A stretch of DNA of 64,000 bases. Origin: CAZFLM01 sp964519955. GTDB lineage: Bacteria; Armatimonadota; Chthonomonadetes; Chthonomonadales; CAJBBX01. The stretch is taken from positions 18,506 through 82,505 of the forward strand of contig CAZFLM010000023.1 in assembly GCA_964519955.1 (NCBI GenBank), in the 5' to 3' direction. The translations under genes were made by a program, and so were the position numbers. Of this stretch, positions 7,999 through 16,968 are shown one piece after another (within the stretch, counting starts at the first letter, position 1; each line of letters begins with the position of its first letter). Under the pieces are notes generated by a model. The model saw only the letters and a program-made list of their open reading frames with translations. It was not told where the DNA came from and ran no database searches.

Positions 7999-8520
7999 GT
8001 GACTGACGAGATCATCGCCACCGAGCCGGACTCGTACGAGCTGCGCGTCCTCGATCCGCGCAAGATCCGCATCTTCCAGTACGGCGGCCTGACACGCCTG
8101 ACCCTGGAGGGTGACCGATCCTGGGTCAAGGTGATGATCGTCCGCGCCCTCCCCATCTCCGACCCGGACTTCTACTACGGGGTGCTCGACGGCGCTGGCA
8201 AGGACGTCGGGCTCATCCGGGACCCGCGCGACCTCGACGACGAGTCCCTCCGCGCTGTGGAGGAGCACCTCGAGCTGCGCTACTTCACGCCGGTCGTCGA
8301 GCAGGTCGTCTCCGTTAAGGAGGAGTTCGGCACCGTCTACTGGACCTTCGCGACGAACCGCGGGGTCAAGGAGGTCGTCGCCCGCAACCTGCGCGACAAC
8401 CTGCAGGAGCTGACCGCCACCCGCGTCCTTGTGACCGACGTCGACGGCAACCGCTACGAGTTCCCCGACATCTCCACGCTCGACCCCCTGACGGTAAGCA
8501 TCATCCTGCGGCACCTGTAG
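7999..8520 (+). CDS. DUF1854 family protein
   Basis: A 173-residue soluble protein. The GTG start follows GGGGTG; codons further upstream translate a repeat (HLWLQLPLSACIRVHLRLHL) and are not part of the gene. Family features are LDPRKIRIFQYGG near the N-terminus, LPISDPDFYYGVLD, a central RYFTPVVEQV and a C-terminal VTDVDGNRYEFPDISTLDP. It is encoded 236 bp after the ABC half-transporter, and DUF1854 genes are commonly neighbours of such transporters. The molecular function is unknown; it may be an accessory factor of the exporter. Confidence 0.9.
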   Translation: MTDEIIATEPDSYELRVLDPRKIRIFQYGGLTRLTLEGDRSWVKVMIVRALPISDPDFYYGVLDGAGKDVGLIRDPRDLDDESLRAVEEHLELRYFTPVVEQVVSVKEEFGTVYWTFATNRGVKEVVARNLRDNLQELTATRVLVTDVDGNRYEFPDISTLDPLTVSIILRHL

Positions 8521-8529
8521 AGCCTGGGC

Positions 8530-8676
8530 GGGACCGCGGATGCACGCGGATTGACGCAGGTAACGACAGAGGGAATCCACCGATGCACAGAGATGAACAC
8601 CGATGCGGCCCCGGTGGGCTTGGCCGCCCCTCGCCCTCGACGTCATCCTGAGCCGCCTCTGCGAAGGATCCGGCCG
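8530..8676. repeat. dispersed repeats in the DUF1854-cytochrome gap
   Basis: Positions 8530-8605 carry the degenerate CGGATGCACGCGGATT-type repeat. Positions 8642-8676 carry GTCATCCTGAGCCGCC...GCGAAGGATCCGGCC, repeated at 12574-12608. The rest of the gap to 8810 shows no gene. Confidence 0.6.
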
Positions 8677-8810
8677 CGCGGTCCGCGTCGGCGCACCAGT
8701 GCGTTGGTCCTCCGCACCCAGAAGGTATCACCCCGGCGCTGGCCGAACCTGAGGGGCAGCGCGCTGAGGTCCGCTCCGAGCGCGCCGACCAGCTCCATGA
8801 GGCGCAGCCC

Positions 8811-11800
8811 GTGAGACGCAGCCTGGCTCTATCGATGCTCGCAGCCCCAGCCGCCTGCCTGGCCGTGGCGGTCGCCCAGACGCCCCGGAAGGACGCACCG
8901 CCGCGCCTGCCGGACTTCGGCCGCGATGCGTTCACCGTATCGGCATGGGTGCGCACGACGGAGGGCGGGACCATACTCGCCCGCGCCCCGCGGACCGGCA
9001 ACTGGGCGCCGCAGGGCAAGAGCCTCTTCGTCCGCGACGGCAAGCTCTGCTACGACATCGGCTGGGTCGGCGTTATCACATCGGCTGCCACGGTCGGCAA
9101 CGGCAAGTGGCACCACGTGGCGATCACCGGGCCGGCCGACTACACGCTCTACGTGGACGGCGCGCCGAACGCCCATGCCTCGCTCGCGGCTGCGCCCGAC
9201 CCATCCGACCAGGTCATCCGCCTCGGCTACACGACGCCCAACTTCCCCGACCCGTCCGGCCTGCGCGGCGCTCTGCGCGACGTGCGCATCTACGCGCGGC
9301 GGCTGTCCGATGCCGAGGCGCGTGCGCTGGCCGCGGGCTCCGGCACCAGCGAGGGGCTCGTCGCCTGGTGGAAGCTGGCCGGCAGCCTGGCCAACGCGGT
9401 ACCCGGCGGGAGCGAACTGCGCGCACAGGGCGTCCGCCCGACGTACGTCGAAGGTGGCAGCGCGATCCAGCTCGACGGCGGCACCGGCTTCGACGTAGCC
9501 GGCTCGGCTCCGCAACCACCGGTGATCCCGAAGATCGACTACGCGAAGCTCCGGGCAGAGCATCCGCTGCTGTCGTTCGACAAGATCCTGTTCGTCCGGC
9601 GCAAGACCTACCAGTCCTCCCACTACTACACGGACTACATCGACGGATGCCGCTACTTTGGCGGAGGGCTCTGTACGCTGGACCTGCGCACCGGCAAGGT
9701 GGCCGACATCGTGCCGTCCATGCGGAACGGCATCTTCGGCCGGTTCGACCTCTCCTACGACGCCAAACGCATCGTGTTCGACTGGAAGGCGGCACCCGAG
9801 AAGGGCTTCCGCATCTACGAGGTCGGCGTGGACGGCACCGGGCTGCGGCAGCTCACCTTCGAGCCGGCCAACGAGCAGGAGCTGGTCCACCGCTACCGCA
9901 CGCTGGGCACGCCCTCCGGCATCCCATACCAGTCCGGTACGGACGACATGCACCCGTGCTACCTGCCGAACGGCGACATCGTGTTCATCTCGACGCGCTG
10001 CCAGAAGGGCATCCTCTGCGACGGGCCGGACGTGCTGACGAGCACCGTGCTCTACCGCATGGACCGCGACGGCCGGAACATGCGCCCGCTCTCCTACAAC
10101 AGCGTGAGCGAGGCAACGCCCTCCGTCACGCAGGACGGCCGCATCCTCTACACGCGGTGGGAGTACGTCGACAAGGGCGCCTCCGCGTGCAAGTGCACCT
10201 GGGTGATGAACCCGGACGGCTCGCGCACCGCGGAGGTGTACGCCAACAACATCCCGGACCCGACCACGTTCATCGACTGCCGGGACATCCCGGGCAAGCC
10301 GAACACGTTCGTCGTGGTGGGCGCGCCGCACATGCCGGCCGGAGTCGGCAGCATCATCCGGTTGAACACCAACTGGTCGCTCCGAACCACCGCCCCGATG
10401 CACTTCCTGACGCCCGACATCCAGACGCCGGACGAGTTCGGCTTCCGCCACCTGCGCGCGGGCAAGTGGGTCACCGACACGCTCGGGCCGCTCTTCCGCG
10501 AGCCCTACCCGCTCTCCGCGTCCGAGTTTCTGGTCTCGTACAACGCGGACCAGCCGCACAACGCCCCGACGGGCTATGGCATCTACCTGCTCGACGACCA
10601 GGGCCGGCGCGAGCCCATCTACCGCGACCCGGTCTACTCGTGCTGGGAGGCCTACCCGCTACGCCCGCGCGCCAAGCCGCCGATCATCCCGGACGCCGCG
10701 CCGAAGGCCTCTGCCACCGGCACGCTGATGCTGCAGGACGTCTACCAGGGCATGACCGGCATCGCGCGCGGGCGCGTGAAGTACCTGCGCATCATGGAGG
10801 ATGTGCCGCGCCCGTGGGCCGCCCGGCGCTACTGGTCCGGCGACGACAACCCCGCCATGCAGCAGCACGTGGCGATCGGCATCGACGGGCACCTCGCGCC
10901 GAAGCTGACCCACGGCGTCGTGCCGGTGCGACCGGACGGCTCGGCCTGCTTCACCGTCCCGGCGCGGCGCAACGTGTACTTCCAGGCGCTGGATGAGAAC
11001 TACATGGAGCTGCAGCGCATGCGCTCCTTCGTCAACCTGAACCCGGGCGAGGTGCGCGGCTGCGTCGGCTGCCACGAGGAGAAGCGCCAGGCGCCCGCGG
11101 GCGGCCACTACCCGGCGGCGTTCTGGTACGCGCCCGACCGGCCCAAGGCGCAGCCCGGCGAGCGGGTGCCGCGCACCATCCACTACGCGACCGACGTGCA
11201 GCCCATCCTCGACAAGCACTGCGCCCCCTGCCACTCGGGCGCGGCGCCGTCGGGCGGGCTGGACCTCTCCGGCGAGCTGACGGAGCGCTTCTGCCGGTCG
11301 TACGAGACGATCATGGCGCACGGGCTGGCGGGGCGCGTCGTGAACGAGATCGGGCCGAACGGGCTGGGCAAGCACGCGAACGTCGAGAGCGCCGACCCGC
11401 TGACCTACGGCTCCCACACGAGTCGCCTGGCCGCCCTGGTGCAGCAGCAGCACGGGGGAGCGCGCCTGAGCCAGGAGGAGTTCATCCGCCTCGTCACCTG
11501 GCTCGACGCGAACGCGCCCTACTACGGCACCTACGATGGACGCGTCAACCTGAAGTACCGCGACATGCCCGACTTCCGCCCCGCACCCATCGAGGGCCCG
11601 GGCGCGACCGCCGGGTCCGGCCCACCGAAGCCGCTGCCGGGCCGATCCCACCCGTTCCTCTGCACCGACAATGGCCACAACATGGTCTACGAGGTCGCGG
11701 CGTCGGGCGCGATCACCTGGGAGTACCCCGCGACCTTCGGCCAGGACGTCTGGCGTCTGCCGAATGGCAACGTGCTGTTCAGCCACCTGCGCGGCGTCAA

Positions 11801-12458
11801 GGAGGTCACCCGCGACAAGCGCGTGGTCTGGGAGTACCGGTCGCCGGACGGCACCGAGGTGCACAACTGCCAGCCGCTGCCGGACGGCTCGGTAATGGTG
11901 TGCGAGTGTGGCACGCAGCGGATCATCGAGATCGGGCGCGATGGCGCGATCCGCAAGGAGGTCCGCGTCCCGACGAGCACGCCCACCGTGCACATGCAGT
12001 ACCGCATCGCGCGGAAGCTGGCAAGTGGGCACTACCTCATCGCGCTGGTCGGCGAGCACATGGTCCGCGAGATCGACGGCGACGGCAAGACGGTCCGCTC
12101 GATCCCCGTGCCCGGCGACGTGTTCGTCGCGATCCGCCTGCCGAACGGCAATACGCTCATCGGCTGTGGCGACGGCCACCAGGTGATCGAGGTCGACCCG
12201 CGGGACAAGGTCGTCTGGTCCATCCAGGAGAACGAGCTGCGCGGCCACCCGCTGCGCTTCGTCGCGGGCTTGCAGCGCCTGCCAAACGGCAACACGGTCG
12301 TCTGCAACTGGGGAGGCCACGGCCACATCGCCGAGCAGCCGCTGGTCTTCGAGGTGACGCGCGACAAGAAGGTGGTGTGGCAGGTCGACGACTATGGCCT
12401 CTTCCGCACCATCTCCAACATCCAGCTCCTCGACGTGCCGGGGCCGCCGCTGCGGTAG
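8811..12458 (+). CDS. HzsA-related multidomain protein: LamG, TolB-like propeller, di-heme region, PQQ-like propeller
   Basis: A 1215-residue secreted protein. The GTG start gives a signal peptide (to about residue 23); an ATG at 8835 is an alternative. Domains in order: concanavalin/LamG (about 25-230); a TolB-like propeller with YDAKRIVFDWKA and PNGDIVFISTRC (about 250-640); a HzsA-like segment; two c-type heme motifs, CVGCH (751-755) and CAPCH (804-808, in YATDVQPILDKHCAPCH); and a C-terminal propeller (about 935-1210) with repeated LPNGN motifs. The last part is paralogous to the 18441-19316 protein. Similar proteins are annotated as hydrazine synthase alpha-subunit related, but there is no sign of anammox genes. 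Periplasmic electron transfer or redox carbohydrate chemistry is plausible. Confidence 0.85.
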   Translation: MRRSLALSMLAAPAACLAVAVAQTPRKDAPPRLPDFGRDAFTVSAWVRTTEGGTILARAPRTGNWAPQGKSLFVRDGKLCYDIGWVGVITSAATVGNGKWHHVAITGPADYTLYVDGAPNAHASLAAAPDPSDQVIRLGYTTPNFPDPSGLRGALRDVRIYARRLSDAEARALAAGSGTSEGLVAWWKLAGSLANAVPGGSELRAQGVRPTYVEGGSAIQLDGGTGFDVAGSAPQPPVIPKIDYAKLRAEHPLLSFDKILFVRRKTYQSSHYYTDYIDGCRYFGGGLCTLDLRTGKVADIVPSMRNGIFGRFDLSYDAKRIVFDWKAAPEKGFRIYEVGVDGTGLRQLTFEPANEQELVHRYRTLGTPSGIPYQSGTDDMHPCYLPNGDIVFISTRCQKGILCDGPDVLTSTVLYRMDRDGRNMRPLSYNSVSEATPSVTQDGRILYTRWEYVDKGASACKCTWVMNPDGSRTAEVYANNIPDPTTFIDCRDIPGKPNTFVVVGAPHMPAGVGSIIRLNTNWSLRTTAPMHFLTPDIQTPDEFGFRHLRAGKWVTDTLGPLFREPYPLSASEFLVSYNADQPHNAPTGYGIYLLDDQGRREPIYRDPVYSCWEAYPLRPRAKPPIIPDAAPKASATGTLMLQDVYQGMTGIARGRVKYLRIMEDVPRPWAARRYWSGDDNPAMQQHVAIGIDGHLAPKLTHGVVPVRPDGSACFTVPARRNVYFQALDENYMELQRMRSFVNLNPGEVRGCVGCHEEKRQAPAGGHYPAAFWYAPDRPKAQPGERVPRTIHYATDVQPILDKHCAPCHSGAAPSGGLDLSGELTERFCRSYETIMAHGLAGRVVNEIGPNGLGKHANVESADPLTYGSHTSRLAALVQQQHGGARLSQEEFIRLVTWLDANAPYYGTYDGRVNLKYRDMPDFRPAPIEGPGATAGSGPPKPLPGRSHPFLCTDNGHNMVYEVAASGAITWEYPATFGQDVWRLPNGNVLFSHLRGVKEVTRDKRVVWEYRSPDGTEVHNCQPLPDGSVMVCECGTQRIIEIGRDGAIRKEVRVPTSTPTVHMQYRIARKLASGHYLIALVGEHMVREIDGDGKTVRSIPVPGDVFVAIRLPNGNTLIGCGDGHQVIEVDPRDKVVWSIQENELRGHPLRFVAGLQRLPNGNTVVCNWGGHGHIAEQPLVFEVTRDKKVVWQVDDYGLFRTISNIQLLDVPGPPLR

Positions 12459-12870
12459 AAGGACAGGAATGCAACCGCAGATGCACGCAGATGGACGCAG
12501 ATAACGGCGAAGGGCGGAACCACAGATGAACACCGACGAGGGCGGATGGGCTCGGCGACGCCAGGCCGTTGCCGTCATCCTGAGCCGCCCTCGCGAAGGA
12601 TCCGGCCGGGCGCTCCAATGCGCAGAACGGCGAACCGACTCCACCGATGCACGGAGATGAACGAGGATAACGACAACGGCGGAACCACGGATCAACACCG
12701 ACGAGGACGGATTAGGGAGGGATGGGCTGTGGTGGGATGGGCCTCCGCGCCCGTCCGGTAGGATCTGCCAGTGTCGGCCATCCCGACCAACCATCTCGAC
12801 CAGCCCCAAGCCCCAAGTCCCAAGTCCCAACCCCCAAGTCCCAAGTCCCGCACCAAACCGGAGGCCACTG
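12459..12870. repeat. 412-bp intergenic region filled with dispersed repeats
   Basis: Contents in order: the ATGCACGCAGATGGACGCAG repeat (12462-12540, and again about 12635-12712 with ACCACGGATCAACACCGACG), the GTCATCCTGAGCCGCC block (12574-12608, partner at 8642-8676), and heptanucleotide repeats CCAAGTC/CCAACCC at about 12800-12850. No gene was recognised. Confidence 0.7.
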
Positions 12871-14580
12871 ATGCCCGATCATGCCGCATTCGCCCTGGAG
12901 ACCTACGCCCGACGCGCCTTCAACTACCTGGACCGCATGGTCGACGCGGACGGGCTGCCCTACTTCGACGTGTTCTGGCAGGAGCCCGCGGAGGCCGCGC
13001 ACGACTGGCCCGACTTCGGCGACGTGATGACGCGGGCGCTGCAGGGCGCAGTGATGGCGCGGCGCATGACCGGGCAGACGTGCGTCAACGAGGAGCGCTG
13101 GCTTGCGAAGGCGCTGGGCTACCTCGAACCGGCGAACGGCCTGCTCACCAGACCCGCGACAGGCTTCTCGGAGCCCGGCGCCGACCCCGGCGACTACTGC
13201 CTGACGCTCTACGCGTTCGTGACGGTGTACGACGACAACCCCACGCCCGAGATGGCCGCGATCATCCGCCGCATGGTCGACGGCTTCCCGGCCATCCGCT
13301 GCGACAACCCGTACTTCATGGGCTTCGCGATCAAGGGGCTCATGGCCGCCGCGCGCAGCCTGAACTACGCCCCGGCCATCGAGCACGCCGCCTGGTGCGC
13401 GCGCCTGGTCACCGAGGAGAAGCCGGTCATCCAGGCGGACAACACGTACCCGCTGAATGGGCACATGCACAGCTACACCCGCGCGATGGTGGGGCTGGCC
13501 GACTACGCGCTCTACACGAAGGACCCCGTGCTCTTCAGCCGCGTCGACGCCGCCTACCGCTTCCTGCGCAAGCTCGACCCGGGCTTCGGCTTCCTGCCCG
13601 AGGTGGTCGACCGCCAGGGCGACATCATCGCGTGCGAGACCTGCGCGCTGATGGACTACGTCGGCCTGGGCGTGACGCTCGCGAACCATGGCCACCCGGA
13701 GTACTGGGGCGGCATCGAGCGGCTGGTGCGCAACCACCTCGCCGAGAGCCAGGCGGTCGACAACTCGTGGCTGGTCTCCGACGACGCCTCGCAGGACACG
13801 GAGCAGTTCTCCCACCGCCAGATCGGCGAGCGGATGGTGGGCGCCTACGCGGGGTGGAGTTCGCCGACGCACATCCTGGCCTGCCGCGAGGAACTGCACT
13901 GGGGCGGACCGGAGCTACGGGGCAAGATCCGCGCGTTCCAGAACTGCTGCGGCGGCTCCGGCACGCACGCCTACTACATCGCCTGGAAGAGCGCCGCGCG
14001 ATTCGCGGACGGCACGCTCTCGGTGAACCTGCACATCGATAAGCGCCTGCCCCAAGCCGAGATCCGCTGCGACCAGCCCTACGCGGGACGCCTGACGGTG
14101 CGCCTGGACGCGGCCTGCGACGTGCGCCTGCGCCTGCCCGACTTCTGCGCGCACCGCGAGGTCACCGTCGCCGTCGAGGGCCGCGCCGCCGAGACGGCCA
14201 TCGACGGCAACTACGCGGTGGTGCGAGACTGCCGCCCGGGCGACACGCTCACGATGGCCTACCCGCTGGCGGTGCGCACGGAGAAGGTGACGATCGGCAA
14301 CCGCCGCGCCGACGCGCCCGCCTCGGCGAACCTGCGCCCCCTGCGCCGCTACCGCTACCGCCTGACGTGGAAGGGCGACACGGTGGTGGCCATCGACCCC
14401 GCCGGCCCCATGCCCCGCCAGGCATACTCCGACTTCGAGTCGCGCAAGGTGGAGGTCTACTACGGCGAGGAGGGCCCCGGCCGCCTCTACCAGCGCGCCC
14501 ACATGCTCGACAAGGCCGAGGCGGAGCACGTGGAGCTGGCGATGGACGACGGCGGGGTGGAGTACTGGGCGGGGCTGTGA
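12871..14580 (+). CDS. GH127-like (DUF1680-type) glycoside hydrolase
   Basis: A 569-residue cytoplasmic protein without signal peptide. The N-terminal two thirds have the spacing of an (alpha/alpha)6 barrel. The C-terminal third is beta-rich (from about residue 390). Residues Glu256-x-Cys258 (ACETCALMD) and Cys359-Cys360 (NCCGGSGTH) match the Glu-x-Cys and Cys-Cys zinc ligands of the GH127 beta-L-arabinofuranosidase active site, where one cysteine is the nucleophile. Overall similarity to known GH127 members looks distant, so a different sugar specificity is possible. The ATG is preceded by GGAGG. Confidence 0.78.
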   Translation: MPDHAAFALETYARRAFNYLDRMVDADGLPYFDVFWQEPAEAAHDWPDFGDVMTRALQGAVMARRMTGQTCVNEERWLAKALGYLEPANGLLTRPATGFSEPGADPGDYCLTLYAFVTVYDDNPTPEMAAIIRRMVDGFPAIRCDNPYFMGFAIKGLMAAARSLNYAPAIEHAAWCARLVTEEKPVIQADNTYPLNGHMHSYTRAMVGLADYALYTKDPVLFSRVDAAYRFLRKLDPGFGFLPEVVDRQGDIIACETCALMDYVGLGVTLANHGHPEYWGGIERLVRNHLAESQAVDNSWLVSDDASQDTEQFSHRQIGERMVGAYAGWSSPTHILACREELHWGGPELRGKIRAFQNCCGGSGTHAYYIAWKSAARFADGTLSVNLHIDKRLPQAEIRCDQPYAGRLTVRLDAACDVRLRLPDFCAHREVTVAVEGRAAETAIDGNYAVVRDCRPGDTLTMAYPLAVRTEKVTIGNRRADAPASANLRPLRRYRYRLTWKGDTVVAIDPAGPMPRQAYSDFESRKVEVYYGEEGPGRLYQRAHMLDKAEAEHVELAMDDGGVEYWAGL

Positions 14581-14605
14581 GTTAGGTGCGAATGCAGACA
14601 CCCAT

Positions 14606-14649
14606 GGTGGTTCCCCGGTGGTTCCTGGGGTGACGGCGGAGGAACCACC
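14606..14649. other. stem-loop with duplicated left arm
   Basis: GGTGGTTCC occurs at 14606-14614 and 14617-14625, and its complement GGAACCACC at 14641-14649. Either left arm can pair with the right arm, giving two alternative 9-bp stems. There is no T-tract. It lies between convergent genes (12871-14580 and 14810-16708), so it may act as a weak bidirectional terminator. Confidence 0.5.
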
Positions 14650-14809
14650 GAGGTCTGAACATGACATAGTGCGACCACACACGGCGAGAAGGCGGGGGAC
14701 GGTGGGATGCCGGCTGTGCATGACGGGCTCTGTATGGTGCCGGGCCGCGGGTCGCCATCTGGTGCGCGCCGGGCGCGTCCTGAGTAACTCGCCCGCGCGG
14801 CGGCGGCCG

Positions 14810-16708
14810 CTACTTGGTCTGGACGAACTCACACAGCCGCTGTATCTCGCGGTGGACGCTGCCTGACCGAAGCACCTCCGAGATCACCTGCTCCCGCAGC
14901 GTGTCGGCGCCCATGCCAGGCACTAGGAGCCGCCTGAACTCCTCAAGCAGTTCCTTGCCTGGTAGCAGCTCAATCCATGTCCCGTCAGCCAGCCAGGTCT
15001 GCACGTCCGCCGAGGCGCGCTTGATGACCTCGTCGACGTTACTGGTCGCGTAGGCGTCCTGTGCCCGCTCGAGTTTGCCCTGCGCCATCTTGCGCAGGTC
15101 ATCGTCGCTCTTAGGGCTACCTGTTCGCTCCGGGTTGGCCTTCAAATGCAGCCGGTATGCCGCGAGTTCCGCCGCGAAACGACCGGCCATGCCCTTCGCG
15201 ACCCCGAGCAGCGCGTTCCCCACGTCGCTCTCCGCGGGGAACGTGCCCTCGAGCCCCGAGTTCGCGAGCACGGCGTGCAGGCACACAGGATCAAGGAGCA
15301 GGTTCTCCATCTCATGGACGCGCCACACAAGGGCTCGACCGTTCAGCCGCTTCTCAAGGTCGCCGAACTGATCCTCGTCGCGGTAGTCCCGGTCGAGCAC
15401 CATCATGAACGATGTATCCTTGCTGGCCTGCTCCAGGAGCAGCGCACCGCGTGTCCCAGCGCCCATCACGTCGCTCGAAGGGCCGCAGGCAACGAACACC
15501 ACGCCAGGCAATCTGGGCCCGACAAGCCGCTCAAGGATGCGCTTATCAGCGTGGGCGTTCTTGCCCTCCACGAACACCACGCGGTTGGCTGATAGCTGGA
15601 GCCCTACCTTCGCTCCGATGGCCTCGAACAACCGGTACCTATCGGTCTTGGTACCGTTCACGAATCGCACAGGCGCCGTGCCTGCCCCGAGGCGAGGCAG
15701 TGCTATGATCTGGTCCATTGGCACTGAGCTGACGAGTTCGGGCGCGTGCGTCGCAATCCATATCTGGTTCCGTGTCTGGAGCTTGTCCAGGGCAGGGATA
15801 ATCCGCGCTTCCAGGCCGGGGTTCAGGTGCCGCTCCGGTTCGTCGTACAGCACTACGGAGGGGAACTCCCGGATGCGGAACAGGTTCACGAAGACAGTGA
15901 ACAGCTCTCGCTCACCCGAGCTCAGTAGATCGATGTCGTGCCTGCCCTTGGGCGTGTCCACTACGATCTGGTACTCCCCGTCTCGCTCTTCAACACCCAC
16001 CAATTCCTTGGGGCCGAAGAAGTCCGCAAACAGCTCCTGAAGCAGCTGTATCGAGTTCCGGTCGATGCGCTCCGAGACCCTGGCACTGGTGTCCGATAGC
16101 TGCTGAGCCATGATGTACTGCTTGACCGCGGCAAACTTCTTGGTCGTTCCACCTGGGGCCCCGAGTTCGATCCGCTCCCGACGCTGGGCTTCGAGCGACA
16201 ACTCGGCAGCGTCCAGGGTCGTTACGCGGCGCGCTGGCATCTGACGATGGGGAGAGATGTAGTCAAAGACCCCCACGCCTGACCCAGGGTCGAAACGGCG
16301 GAACAGCTCGGCGAGTTGCGAGTGCATCAGATTGTGCGTCACCTCACCGTGTGGAGCGCTGATACAGACTGTGGCCTGAGACTCGGTCGGTCCGCGGAGA
16401 ACGGCCGCCTCACAAGGGTTGAGCGACACCGTGAGGTTGATGGTGGCGTTGCTGCAAGCACCACGAACGGGTAGGGGCACTCCGGCGGGCCAGGCTGTCG
16501 TGTGCCCGGCGACGGGCACTGGTCGGCTGTAGCGGGCTTGGTTCGGGTCGTATGTAGCCACGTATTCCTTGAGCACCGCGATCGCCTCGAGGATGGCCGA
16601 CTTCCCGCAGCCGTTCGGGCCGACCAGTACAACGCGGTCGCCTAGATCATCCAGCACCAGGTGCTCGAAGCACTTGTAGTTGGTCAGCTCAAGTCGAGTC
16701 ACGCGCAC
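14810..16708 (-). CDS. AAA-ATPase with C-terminal TOPRIM/DUF4435-like nuclease domain (OLD/PARIS-like)
   Basis: A 632-residue protein starting with GTG behind an AAGGGGGG tract. The ABC-type ATPase half has Walker A GPNGCGKSA (from Gly30), signature LSSGE (263-267), Walker B VVLYDE (Asp289, Glu290) and His321 in the switch. The C-terminal half has TOPRIM signs: Glu381 in VVFVEGKNAHADKR, Asp439-x-Asp441 in LDRDYRDED, then HEMENLLLDP (465-474), which resembles the 'ENYLL' segment of DUF4435. OLD-family nucleases and the AriA/AriB pair of the PARIS anti-phage system share these parts; here they are on one chain. No RT, UvrD-like or other partner is adjacent. A phage-defence role is inference. 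Confidence 0.82.
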   Translation of the reverse strand: MRVTRLELTNYKCFEHLVLDDLGDRVVLVGPNGCGKSAILEAIAVLKEYVATYDPNQARYSRPVPVAGHTTAWPAGVPLPVRGACSNATINLTVSLNPCEAAVLRGPTESQATVCISAPHGEVTHNLMHSQLAELFRRFDPGSGVGVFDYISPHRQMPARRVTTLDAAELSLEAQRRERIELGAPGGTTKKFAAVKQYIMAQQLSDTSARVSERIDRNSIQLLQELFADFFGPKELVGVEERDGEYQIVVDTPKGRHDIDLLSSGERELFTVFVNLFRIREFPSVVLYDEPERHLNPGLEARIIPALDKLQTRNQIWIATHAPELVSSVPMDQIIALPRLGAGTAPVRFVNGTKTDRYRLFEAIGAKVGLQLSANRVVFVEGKNAHADKRILERLVGPRLPGVVFVACGPSSDVMGAGTRGALLLEQASKDTSFMMVLDRDYRDEDQFGDLEKRLNGRALVWRVHEMENLLLDPVCLHAVLANSGLEGTFPAESDVGNALLGVAKGMAGRFAAELAAYRLHLKANPERTGSPKSDDDLRKMAQGKLERAQDAYATSNVDEVIKRASADVQTWLADGTWIELLPGKELLEEFRRLLVPGMGADTLREQVISEVLRSGSVHREIQRLCEFVQTK

Positions 16709-16780
16709 TTCGCCATTTCCCCCCTTCCAAGCACGCGAGGCGGCTTGGAATCCACTGCGCGGCAGGTCGTCGCACGGTGA

Positions 16781-16831
16781 ACGTCCCTGCCCTTTCGGGC
16801 AGGGACGTCGGGCCAGGGATGCTGTCCCTGG
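16781..16831. other. two consecutive strong hairpins in a divergent intergenic region
   Basis: A perfect 12-bp stem (ACGTCCCTGCCC 16781-16792 with 16797-16808, loop TTTC) is followed by a 7-bp stem (CCAGGGA 16813-16819 with TCCCTGG 16825-16831). They lie between divergently transcribed genes (16708 minus, 16969 plus), so they cannot be terminators of either gene. Confidence 0.7.
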
Positions 16832-16968
16832 AGTTGCTCATGGCCCTATTGTAGGCGCATCGCGAGCGTCTGTCAATGGCTTTCGGGGCAATCAGCCTCT
16901 TCGCCCACAAGGAACCCCCGCCCCCACCCCACCCGTAAGGCCCGGTAATCCCTGGCTGGAGGACCCCG

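Noticed and set aside
8811..12458. True hydrazine synthase subunit
   Set aside because: Similarity is limited to the architecture of HzsA-related proteins. No other hydrazine synthase or hydrazine dehydrogenase gene is present, and LamG and extra propeller domains are added.
10659..12830. 723-codon open frame on the minus strand
   Set aside because: Antisense to the HzsA-related cytochrome gene and running into a repeat-filled intergenic region; no domain or ribosome site supports it.
16781..16831. Rho-independent terminator
   Set aside because: The flanking genes diverge from this point and no T-run follows either stem.
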